Assembly: GCF_048572895.1 (NCBI RefSeq)
Contig: NZ_CP183878.1
Location: 4,186,466-4,250,465, forward strand
Origin: Psychrobacillus sp048572895
GTDB taxonomy: Bacteria > Bacillota > Bacilli > Bacillales_A > Planococcaceae
DNA: 64,000 bases
Direction: 5' to 3'
Positions 33,047 through 40,555 of the stretch are shown one piece after another (the first letter of the stretch is position 1; every line of letters begins with the position of its first letter). The notes beneath the pieces are model-generated. The model saw only the letters and a list, made by a program, of their open reading frames with translations, did not search any database and was not told where the DNA came from. The translations under genes and the position numbers were made by a program.

Positions 33047-33529
33047 TCAGACCGTAAAATCATTTTCTAGTTTGATATTAATTGCTTCTTGTAAAAGTTT
33101 TTGGAGAACAGCCGCAAAGACTGCGATAACCATCGAAGCAAAAGGAACAATCAATCCGACAAAGATAACTCCAGGCGCGTCGTCTACTTCCGCAAAGATA
33201 TAGAAGAGCGGCAAAACTAGCACATGCAAAACACTGATTGTGATGGCACAGTATTTAATTTTCTTTAAAGCTTTTACAGATAAATCGGAGAAAGCAATAT
33301 TTTTGTCAATATAGCGCAAGAGTTTGAAAGCCTGATACAAAGCAAAGTAAAAAGGTATTACCGATGCATCAAAAGCGATGAAAACGAGATATTTTATCAA
33401 AGTGAACTCTGGAAGCAATTTTGCTGCAAGATTCGCCATCTCAGGCACCAAAAAGATGCACAGAGCAAGAACTGGGACTCCTAAAAGAATAACAGCTATT
33501 TTTAAAAACAACGTTGTTACTTTATCCAT
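33047..33529 (-). CDS. DUF2975 membrane protein
   Basis: A 160-residue protein with four helices (about 8-30, 42-65, 95-118, 122-148) and the DUF2975 core LLRYIDKNIAFSDLSVKALK. It commonly precedes a tiny XRE regulator, as here, and may sense or hold it at the membrane; that role is inferred. Start ATG 33529 after GAGGTG. Confidence 0.87.
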   Translation of the reverse strand: MDKVTTLFLKIAVILLGVPVLALCIFLVPEMANLAAKLLPEFTLIKYLVFIAFDASVIPFYFALYQAFKLLRYIDKNIAFSDLSVKALKKIKYCAITISVLHVLVLPLFYIFAEVDDAPGVIFVGLIVPFASMVIAVFAAVLQKLLQEAINIKLENDFTV

Positions 33530-33849
33530 AAAAAAACACCTCACTTATTTATTCTGATTTTTATTCTATTACATATTTTATTGTTTTGCAATAAATTTTT
33601 ATTAAATTAAGCAATGTTTTTATTGTATATATTTTAAGTGAAAATAAAAAGCATTCCTCATTCAAAGCCATTTTCATTCTCCAAATCATTAATGATTAAT
33701 CACCCTTATCCTTTAACAGACCCAATAAAAAAACAAAAAGCTAATTCGAGAAATATCGAAGTAGCCATTAATATAAGCAAGGTAAAATTCATAGCAAAAA
33801 AGTTTCACAAACTAAATGGCGAAGGTTCCCCCAAAAAAAGTTCGCTGTA
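33530..33849. other. Non-coding gap
   Basis: AT-rich. It should hold the promoter of the DUF2975 operon. The rightward open frame 33638-33853 has no ribosome site or protein-like pattern. A 28-codon leftward frame with one hydrophobic helix (ATG near 33793) also lacks a ribosome site. I call nothing here. Confidence 0.5.
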
Positions 33850-34548
33850 TTAAAACCCCAACGCACTACGCACATCAGTCGTATAAGACTGACTAACAGG
33901 CAATTCGGTTCCGTCCTGTAACTGTACTAATAAATTGGAAGAAAAATCACGTGCGATTCGGTCGATAAATGAAATATTTACAATATAAGAGCGGTGGATC
34001 CGTAAAAAACTATTGGGTAGTCGTAGTTGCAAATCTTTCAGGGGAATACTCGTTTTATACGGCTCTCTATTGGCATAGAACCATGTCTTTTTTTGGAGGC
34101 TTTCTATATGAGACACTTTTTCGATTGGAATAGGCTTCCACTCATCCTCTTGCTTCCCGGTCAAAAACTTATATGGAGAAGTAATGGGCACTGCGTGATG
34201 GGGAGGGAGTATAACAACTAATGCAGCCTGTTCTCCGTTAATTTCAATCGGATAACCAATTCCGTAATAGGGTACCTGAAATAATGTGTCCACCTGTACA
34301 GCCTCTGTTCTACACCCTTTTTTCAGTACCAAATCCGCAATACTATTAGTCTGGATTTTTTGCCCCACTTTTATATGAAGATCATGCCCCTTCGCTAGAT
34401 AGTAAACATAGTGATCTGCTACTGCTATAGCGATAGAAGCCTCTTTCGGAACCCATTCCTCCATTATTAAACTGTACTGTTTTAGTTGTTCCTTTCTAAA
34501 ATCCACTAGCATACCCCCGAAATCATAAATTTTGCATTCGTCCTTCAA
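33850..34548 (-). CDS. LytTR-type transcriptional regulator beside the glyoxylate genes
   Basis: A 232-residue protein. Residues about 20-115 resemble a ligand-sensing domain (VADHYVYYLAKGHDLHIKVG, then IGYPIEINGEQAALVV). Residues about 135-232 form a LytTR DNA-binding domain, with PNSFLRIHRSYIVNISFIDR as the hallmark. There is no receiver domain, so it is a one-component regulator. Start is TTG 34548 or ATG 34512; neither has a clear ribosome site. Divergent from aceA, which it probably controls. Confidence 0.85.
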   Translation of the reverse strand: MKDECKIYDFGGMLVDFRKEQLKQYSLIMEEWVPKEASIAIAVADHYVYYLAKGHDLHIKVGQKIQTNSIADLVLKKGCRTEAVQVDTLFQVPYYGIGYPIEINGEQAALVVILPPHHAVPITSPYKFLTGKQEDEWKPIPIEKVSHIESLQKKTWFYANREPYKTSIPLKDLQLRLPNSFLRIHRSYIVNISFIDRIARDFSSNLLVQLQDGTELPVSQSYTTDVRSALGF

Positions 34549-34713
34549 ATTCTTTATTCATCCTCAAAAAATGATCTTTCATCCAAAAACCAATACAAGA
34601 AATGTAAATGTGTTATATATTAGATTACAAGAAAAGTAACTGTTATGATACAGTAAAAAAAGTTGTATTTTTAAAACAAAGTTCCTCCACAAAATACTAA
34701 GGGGTGTTTGGAA

Positions 34714-35997
34714 ATGTCAAAAAGACAACAACAGGTAGAAGAGCTTTTGCAACAATGGAAAGAAGAAAGTCGTTGGAAGGGGATTGAGCGCCCATATTCA
34801 GCAGTGGATGTAGTGAAATTACGAGGATCAGTCATCATTGAACAAACATTAGCGAGTAAAGGAGCAAAACGTTTATGGAGATCGCTTCATCAAGAAGACT
34901 TCATCAATGCCCTCGGTGCTTTAACGGGTAATCAGGCTGTACAACAGGTAAAAGCTGGTCTACAAGCAATTTATTTGAGTGGTTGGCAAGTGGCAGCAGA
35001 TGCAAACCTTTCAGGTCAAATGTATCCGGACCAAAGCTTATACCCAGCTAACAGTGTTCCGTCCGTCGTTAAACGTATTAACCAAGCGTTACAGCGAGCA
35101 GATCAAATTGATCAAGCAGAAGGTAGAGAAGATGAGTTTGACTGGTTCGCACCGATCATTGCAGATGCGGAGGCTGGGTTTGGTGGACCATTAAATGTTT
35201 TTGAGTTAATGAAAGGTATGATTGAAGCTGGAGCAGCTGGCGTGCATTTAGAAGATCAACTTGCTTCTGAAAAGAAATGTGGTCACCTTGGAGGCAAGGT
35301 TCTTCTGCCTACTCAAAATGCTATTCGTAATTTAGTATCCGCTCGACTAGCAGCAGATGTAATGGGTGTACCAACTGTACTCATTGCACGTACGGATGCA
35401 GATGCTGCAGATATGGTTACAAGTGATATTGACCCACGTGATGCGGATTTCTTAACAGGTGAAAGAACGCCTGAGGGATTCTTCAAAACAAAACCAGGAA
35501 TCGGGCAAGCAATCGCACGTGGCTTAGCGTATGCACCATACGCAGATCTAATCTGGTGTGAAACTTCACATCCTAGTTTAGAAGAGGCAAAACAATTCGC
35601 AGATGCTATTCACGCAAAATTCCCGGGCAAATTACTAGCTTACAATTGTTCACCATCATTCAACTGGGAAGCAAACCTAGACCAAGAAACAATTGCAAAA
35701 TATCAAGTAGAGCTAGGGAAAATGGGATATAAATTTCAATTTGTAACACTTGCTGGTTTCCATGCATTAAATCACAGCATGTTTGAACTAGCGCATGACT
35801 ATAAAACAAATGGCATGGCTGCTTACTCTAAGCTTCAACAAGCAGAATTTGCCAATGAAACAAAAGGGTACACTGCTACTAAACATCAGCGTGAAGTGGG
35901 AACTGGATACTTCGATGAAATCTCACAAATTGTTTCAGGAGGAACTTCATCTACTACAGCGATGAAAGGCTCTACGGAAGTTGCACAATTTGCTTAA
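34714..35997 (+). CDS. aceA: Isocitrate lyase
   Basis: A 427-residue enzyme splitting isocitrate into glyoxylate and succinate, the entry to the glyoxylate shunt. The signature KKCGHLGGK has the catalytic Cys189; ADAEAGFGG holds Mg-binding acidic residues, and CSPSFNW is present. Length equals the bacterial short form. Start ATG 34714 follows AAGGGGTG. First gene of the aceA-aceB operon (31-bp gap). Confidence 0.96.
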   Translation: MSKRQQQVEELLQQWKEESRWKGIERPYSAVDVVKLRGSVIIEQTLASKGAKRLWRSLHQEDFINALGALTGNQAVQQVKAGLQAIYLSGWQVAADANLSGQMYPDQSLYPANSVPSVVKRINQALQRADQIDQAEGREDEFDWFAPIIADAEAGFGGPLNVFELMKGMIEAGAAGVHLEDQLASEKKCGHLGGKVLLPTQNAIRNLVSARLAADVMGVPTVLIARTDADAADMVTSDIDPRDADFLTGERTPEGFFKTKPGIGQAIARGLAYAPYADLIWCETSHPSLEEAKQFADAIHAKFPGKLLAYNCSPSFNWEANLDQETIAKYQVELGKMGYKFQFVTLAGFHALNHSMFELAHDYKTNGMAAYSKLQQAEFANETKGYTATKHQREVGTGYFDEISQIVSGGTSSTTAMKGSTEVAQFA

Positions 35998-36028
35998 ACC
36001 AAACATAGGGATGGGAGGTTAACGATAA

Positions 36029-37627
36029 ATGGAACAAGTAACGACTAAAAAAATTGAAATCGTAGGAAAAGAGGTTATTGGGATTCACGAAATCTTAACG
36101 CCAGAAGCTTTAGACTTCGTGGCTTCCCTCCACCATCTCTTTGATGATAGAAGAAAAGAATTACTACAGGCACGGCAAACTCGTCAAGAAAAGCTAGATA
36201 ACGGTGGAACATTAGACTTTCTACAAGAAACAAAAGAGATTCGGGAAGGGGATTGGACAATTGCTCCAATCCCAGAGGATTTACAGGATCGTCGCGTCGA
36301 AATAACTGGTCCAGTTAATCGTAAAATGGTCATCAATGCACTAAATTCAGGTGCAAAGACCTATATGGCTTGTTTTGAAGATGCCACTTCGCCAACTTGG
36401 GAAAATATGATTGAAGGTCAACTCAATATGCGTGACGCTGTTCGTAAAACAATCTCTTATACACAGTCTGAAACAGGTAAAGTATATAGCCTGCATGCGG
36501 AAACAGCGGTACTAATTGTAAGACCAAGAGGACTCCACCTTTTGGAGAAAAATATAAAAATTGATGGTGAGTCAATCTCAGGTAGTTTCGTCGACTTTGG
36601 ACTATATTTTTTCCACAATGCAAAAGAGGCAGTCGCTCGAGGAACTGGTCCTTACTTCTATTTGCCAAAGCTAGAAAGTCATTTGGAAGCAAGGTTATGG
36701 AATGATATTTTCGTATATGCCCAGCAAAAATTGGAGGTTCCTAACGGGACGATTAAAGCAACTGTTTTAATCGAAACAATTATGGCAGCATTTGAAATGG
36801 ATGAAATATTATACGAGCTGCGAAATCATTCTGCAGGACTAAACTGTGGACGTTGGGATTATATTTTTAGTTATATTAAACGACTTCGCAATCAATCTCA
36901 GGTTATTTTGCCAGATCGTGGTCAAGTGACTATGACGTCACCATTTATGCGTGCTTATTCCCAATTATGTATTCAAACCTGCCATCGACGAAATGCATCT
37001 GCCATTGGTGGAATGGCCGCACAAATTCCTATTAAAGGAGATGAAGCAGCCAACGTCGCAGCTTTCTCAAAAGTAAGCGAAGATAAACGAAGGGAAGCAA
37101 CGGACGGACATGATGGAACATGGGTAGCGCATCCAGGTCTTGTACCCGTCGCTTGGGAGCAATTCCAAGAACATATGCCTACACCAAATCAGATTCACCG
37201 TAAGCGTGAGGATGTACATGTAACAGCTGCTGATCTACTAGAAGTACCTAAGGGGACAATTACAGAAGAGGGTCTACGCTTGAACTGTAGCGTAGGGGTC
37301 CAATATATAGCATCTTGGCTACGTGGAAATGGAGCAGCCCCGATCAATAACTTAATGGAAGATGCTGCAACAGCAGAGATTTCCCGTACACAAGTATGGC
37401 AATGGATTAGACATCCAGAAGGAAAGCTGGAGGATGGCCGTAAAATTACCATACCTTTAGTAGAACAAGTGTTAACAGAGGAATTAGGAAAACTAAAAGC
37501 CTCATTTGGAAATGAAGCTTACGGAAGTGGTCGTTATACAGAAGCTGAGGAGCTATTCCTTTCTTTAGTAACAGAAGATGAATTTGTCGAATTTCTAACA
37601 TTGCCGGGCTACGAAAAGATTAGCTAA
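36029..37627 (+). CDS. aceB: Malate synthase A
   Basis: A 532-residue enzyme joining glyoxylate and acetyl-CoA to malate. Hallmarks: GDWTIAPIPEDLQDRRVEITG at the start of the TIM barrel, TYMACFEDATSPTW, VLIETIMAAFEMDEILYEL, and GLNCGRWDYIFSYIKR, the malate synthase signature. Length is typical for type A. With aceA it completes the glyoxylate bypass for growth on acetate or fatty acids. A ribosome site (GGGAGG) lies 7 bp upstream. Confidence 0.96.
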   Translation: MEQVTTKKIEIVGKEVIGIHEILTPEALDFVASLHHLFDDRRKELLQARQTRQEKLDNGGTLDFLQETKEIREGDWTIAPIPEDLQDRRVEITGPVNRKMVINALNSGAKTYMACFEDATSPTWENMIEGQLNMRDAVRKTISYTQSETGKVYSLHAETAVLIVRPRGLHLLEKNIKIDGESISGSFVDFGLYFFHNAKEAVARGTGPYFYLPKLESHLEARLWNDIFVYAQQKLEVPNGTIKATVLIETIMAAFEMDEILYELRNHSAGLNCGRWDYIFSYIKRLRNQSQVILPDRGQVTMTSPFMRAYSQLCIQTCHRRNASAIGGMAAQIPIKGDEAANVAAFSKVSEDKRREATDGHDGTWVAHPGLVPVAWEQFQEHMPTPNQIHRKREDVHVTAADLLEVPKGTITEEGLRLNCSVGVQYIASWLRGNGAAPINNLMEDAATAEISRTQVWQWIRHPEGKLEDGRKITIPLVEQVLTEELGKLKASFGNEAYGSGRYTEAEELFLSLVTEDEFVEFLTLPGYEKIS

Positions 37628-37658
37628 AAAACCCATTCCATTCAAGGAGGTGAGTTGC

Positions 37659-37781
37659 ATGAAAACAACTACTCAAGAAGTAAATACAAAGCATTGTCGT
37701 GAATGTGGATGTGTTATTAATGAGCAAGTAGAATCATCCCTTTACGAATGCGAACGTTGCATCGGCATGAACGAGGAATAA
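37659..37781 (+). CDS. YhfH-like zinc-ribbon miniprotein
   Basis: A 40-residue protein with two CxxC pairs, HCRECGCVINEQ and YECERCIG, matching the YhfH family of Bacillales. A strong ribosome site (AAGGAGGTG) precedes the ATG. It lies 31 bp after aceB and before a terminator, so it ends the aceAB transcript. It probably binds zinc; function unknown. Confidence 0.82.
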   Translation: MKTTTQEVNTKHCRECGCVINEQVESSLYECERCIGMNEE

Positions 37782-37794
37782 ACTTGAAAACGAA

Positions 37795-37833
37795 AAAACC
37801 AGTGTGAGCTCTTATGTCTCGCTGGTTTTTTTA
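37795..37833 (+). terminator. Terminator of the aceAB-yhfH unit
   Basis: AAACCAG/CTGGTTT stem with imperfect upper part and seven T. Confidence 0.8.
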
Positions 37834-37932
37834 TGCATTTCACTATTATTATTAACTGACACAAAGTATTATTAAGAGAAGTTAATTGGTGCACGAATAT
37901 CAAGAACTTCGTATGATAGGAGACATGTTAAA

Positions 37933-38226
37933 ATGGCAACTTCCGAAAAACAATTACGGATTTGCAGCAAAGGTCATAAATATTATAAAAGCAGTGACTG
38001 TCCAACCTGCCCTATTTGTGAGCAAGAAAACAAACCAGAAAGTGGATTTCTTTCGCTACTCTCTGCACCAGCTAGACGAGCGTTGGAAAATAACGGAGTA
38101 ACTTCTTTACAGAAGCTCTCGGAATTTAGTGAGAAAGAAATTTTGAAACTTCATGGTATAGGTCCAGCTTCATTACCAAAACTTAGATCTAGTTTAGAAG
38201 GTGAGAGTTTGTCCTTCAGAAATTAA
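37933..38226 (+). CDS. Small protein with zinc-ribbon and RNA polymerase alpha-CTD-like fold
   Basis: A 97-residue protein. Residues 10-30 have ICSKGHKYYKSSDCPTCPIC, a C/H zinc-binding pattern. Residues 45-90 (ARRALENNGVTSLQKLSEFS, then LHGIGPASLPKLRSSL) form a helix-hairpin-helix like the RNA polymerase alpha C-terminal domain. Known only as an RNA polymerase alpha subunit domain protein; nucleic-acid binding is likely. Confidence 0.8.
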   Translation: MATSEKQLRICSKGHKYYKSSDCPTCPICEQENKPESGFLSLLSAPARRALENNGVTSLQKLSEFSEKEILKLHGIGPASLPKLRSSLEGESLSFRN

Positions 38227-38238
38227 TATCATCATACA

Positions 38239-38267
38239 AAATGCACCGCAAAATAGCGGTGCATTTT
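38239..38267. terminator. Bidirectional terminator
   Basis: An 11-bp perfect stem AAATGCACCGC/GCGGTGCATTT, then TT, between convergent genes. Confidence 0.85.
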
Positions 38268-38286
38268 TACATAATTCCTTAGAATC

Positions 38287-38970
38287 CTATTCAGCAGGAT
38301 ACGTAGTTTGAACAATTTTTTGACCATTTTCTTCTACATATTCAATGATTAGCTGTGTACCTTCCTCCAATTTTTCAAATTGGGGCATTGCCACCTCAGA
38401 TAGTTGCATTACTTCTGTACCTCCATCTAAGTTTTTTACTTCAATAGAGTGAGAATCTACTAGACCAGTAAAGGTGACCTCCTGTGTTTGGACGACAAGT
38501 TTTCCAGGTGATGTTAATAATTCATACGCTATCTTTTCTTTTTGCTCATTTAATCCTTCTGCCGTTGACCAAACGACCAATGTATAAGATCCCGAGGGAA
38601 CACCCACAAGTTCTTCTTTAAGATTTAGAGGGAACTTCCATTCTTCACTAGGCTGTAGTTTCTTTTCTTGCATTTCTTGTATAAACAATTTATTGGCTGA
38701 ATACGTGTAAATAACCGTATTCGCTTTGTTTAATAGCTGGAATTCGATTTGTTGACCGCTCGACATCTCCAAAACAACTTCATCTGATGATTCATTTTTA
38801 ATCGTAAAAGTTCCTTCTCCATCTGCTGTTAGGTCTAGTCGTGTAGATAAATGTTCCTCTACAGGATCACTTCCTGGTGTGGATTCAGTTTTACTGGATC
38901 CACAACTAGCCAATATAAAGAGAGGGATTGCCAATAGTAAAAACCAACTAATTCTTTTACTTCTTCTCAT
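38287..38970 (-). CDS. Lipoprotein with BsuPI-type inhibitor domain
   Basis: A 227-residue secreted lipoprotein. Start ATG 38970 (AGGAGGTG upstream) gives a signal peptide MRRSKRISWFLLLAIPLF with lipobox LASC. A BsuPI-like beta domain follows: TFTIKNESSDEVVLEMSSGQ, then PSEEWKFPLNLKEELVGVPS and GSYTLVVWSTAE. BsuPI is an intracellular proteinase inhibitor; in lipoproteins the domain may bind peptides or proteins. The C-terminal 60 residues are unassigned. Confidence 0.83.
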   Translation of the reverse strand: MRRSKRISWFLLLAIPLFILASCGSSKTESTPGSDPVEEHLSTRLDLTADGEGTFTIKNESSDEVVLEMSSGQQIEFQLLNKANTVIYTYSANKLFIQEMQEKKLQPSEEWKFPLNLKEELVGVPSGSYTLVVWSTAEGLNEQKEKIAYELLTSPGKLVVQTQEVTFTGLVDSHSIEVKNLDGGTEVMQLSEVAMPQFEKLEEGTQLIIEYVEENGQKIVQTTYPAE

Positions 38971-39048
38971 ATTGAACACCTCCTGTTTACGAATTAGACC
39001 ACTTTTTGGATAAAAAGTTTCACTAGATGAGAACAATAATTTTTGCAT

Positions 39049-39081
39049 AAAAAAACTTCCCTGTGTGAAACACAGAAAAGT
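39049..39081 (-). terminator. Terminator of the ASCH gene
   Basis: Minus strand ACTTTTCTGTG/CACAGGGAAGT, 11 bp with two T:G pairs, then seven T. Confidence 0.75.
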
Positions 39082-39086
39082 AATTG

Positions 39087-39434
39087 TTACGCTTTTACAG
39101 GACTAAATTCATGAACCCATACAGTCATATGGGGTAACCATGGCATACCAGGATGGTAAGAAAGAATGGATTGTTTATAATCCTCAACGGATTCAAAACC
39201 TTCTTGTTTTGCATGTTCATCCGTCAAATCACCTAGTGTTTGAATATATACACGATCTACAACGAAGGACTGCCCTTGAAGCTCCATAATTTCACCGACA
39301 TCTGCATAGCGCCCATTACGACGTGTAGCAGTTTTTTTTCCTTGTAATACTAAAGCAACATCTGATTCCATTGTTACTAATCTTTCAACGGAACATGTCT
39401 TTGGAGGTAAATTTGTTTCTTCGTGATTTGTCAT
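39087..39434 (-). CDS. ASCH-domain protein
   Basis: A 115-residue protein with an ASCH fold, an RNA/nucleotide-binding beta barrel related to PUA: VLQGKKTATRRNGRYADVGE, then VDRVYIQTLGDLTDEHAKQE and the MTVWVHEFSPV strand. Start ATG 39434 after AAGGTGG. Function unknown; some ASCH proteins are nucleoside amidohydrolases or ribonucleases. It is a single-gene unit. Confidence 0.83.
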   Translation of the reverse strand: MTNHEETNLPPKTCSVERLVTMESDVALVLQGKKTATRRNGRYADVGEIMELQGQSFVVDRVYIQTLGDLTDEHAKQEGFESVEDYKQSILSYHPGMPWLPHMTVWVHEFSPVKA

Positions 39435-39717
39435 ATACAGTCCACCTTGTTTTAATGATTTTACTACTTCTAACAAGTTTACATGTTAAATGCATTGTAG
39501 ACTATAGTTAGAAAAGCTCTATTTCTTATTTAATAGGAATAATAGCTGTCTCGTAAGGGTCACCTCTGCGAATAGACTTTTTTCTTAAGAATTTCTTCAT
39601 ATTTTCCCTACTGGAATGTTAAGGAATGAGGGGTACAATAAGTAACATAAGAACGATGAGGAGGGCACCCTAAGTAGGATACATGACCCGAATCGTGTGG
39701 GCCTGGGAGGTAAGTAA

Positions 39718-40410
39718 ATGACGCAGTTTACAGTATTAGTAACGGATGATGATCAAGACATTCGAGACGGTATAGAGATCTATTTAAAAAATGAAGGATA
39801 CCGGGTTTTAAAAGCTGCGGATGGGTTAGAAGCATTGCAGTTAATAGAAGAAAATGAAGTTCACGTCATTGTGTTAGATATTATGATGCCGAAAATGGAT
39901 GGAATATCCGCAACATTTAAAATTAGAGAGCAAAAAAATATCCCGATTATTATGCTAAGCGCTAAAGCAGAGGATTCCGATAAAATTCATGGACTATCTG
40001 TTGGAGCCGATGATTATGTGACGAAGCCTTTTCATCCGATGGAATTGGTGGCACGTGTAAAGTCCCAGTTAAGAAGATATACGAAATTAGGCAATTATCA
40101 GGGGAGGCAGCAAGTGATTGAAATCGATGGCCTGATCCTGAACAAAGAAGCGAAGGATCTTTCTGTAGAAGGAGAGTCGGTTAAACTAACGCCGATTGAA
40201 TTTAAAATTACAGATTTACTGATGACAAATGCAGGACGCGTTTTTTCCATCAATGAAATATACGAACGTGTTTGGAATGAACCGGCCTATAACGCTGAAA
40301 ATATAGTAGCCGTTCATATCCGGAAAATTCGAGAAAAAATAGAAACAGATCCTAAAAATCCTAGATACCTAAAGGTGGTGTGGGGCGTTGGCTATAAAAT
40401 CGACAAGTAA
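39718..40410 (+). CDS. OmpR-family response regulator
   Basis: A 230-residue two-component regulator: receiver domain (acidic DDDQD at 11-15, phospho-Asp in VIVLDIMMPKMDG about 54, KPF about 104) and winged-helix output domain (IEFKITDLLMTNAGRVFSIN, then VAVHIRKIREKI and VWGVGYKID). A ribosome site (GGGAGG) precedes the ATG. It overlaps a tiny membrane-protein gene and then the kinase. Target genes unknown. Confidence 0.93.
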   Translation: MTQFTVLVTDDDQDIRDGIEIYLKNEGYRVLKAADGLEALQLIEENEVHVIVLDIMMPKMDGISATFKIREQKNIPIIMLSAKAEDSDKIHGLSVGADDYVTKPFHPMELVARVKSQLRRYTKLGNYQGRQQVIEIDGLILNKEAKDLSVEGESVKLTPIEFKITDLLMTNAGRVFSINEIYERVWNEPAYNAENIVAVHIRKIREKIETDPKNPRYLKVVWGVGYKIDK

Positions 40411-40555
40411 AGTGAGTTTTCTTCTATCTATAGCGGCAATTGTCTGTGGAATACTTTGCTTGGTGTATTGTATAACCAATCTAGTGCCCTTAGAAGAAAT
40501 TAGAGAAAGCTTCGTGGAAATCATCCAAAATATGAAAGGGGGCACAGCAGGTTGA
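40388..40555 (+). CDS. Tiny membrane protein encoded between response regulator and kinase
   Basis: A 55-residue frame, TTG 40388 to TGA 40555, too short for usual gene callers. It overlaps the regulator's end by 23 bp and the kinase's TTG start by 4 bp (TTGA). The product has a basic start (AIKSTSK), one strong helix (about 8-28, with SFLLSIAAIVCGILCLVYCI) and an acidic amphipathic tail. A G-rich ribosome site GGTGGTGTGGGG precedes it. The tight double overlap supports translation; it may act as an accessory subunit of the kinase (inference). Confidence 0.55.
   Translation: MAIKSTSKVSFLLSIAAIVCGILCLVYCITNLVPLEEIRESFVEIIQNMKGGTAG

Noticed and set aside
33638..33853. Rightward 71-codon open frame
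   Set aside because: No ribosome site, low-complexity Lys/Ser/Phe composition, and it overlaps the end of the LytTR gene.
37886..38101. 71-codon open frame upstream of the alpha-CTD-like gene
   Set aside because: It overlaps that gene in another frame; the latter has zinc and HhH motifs.
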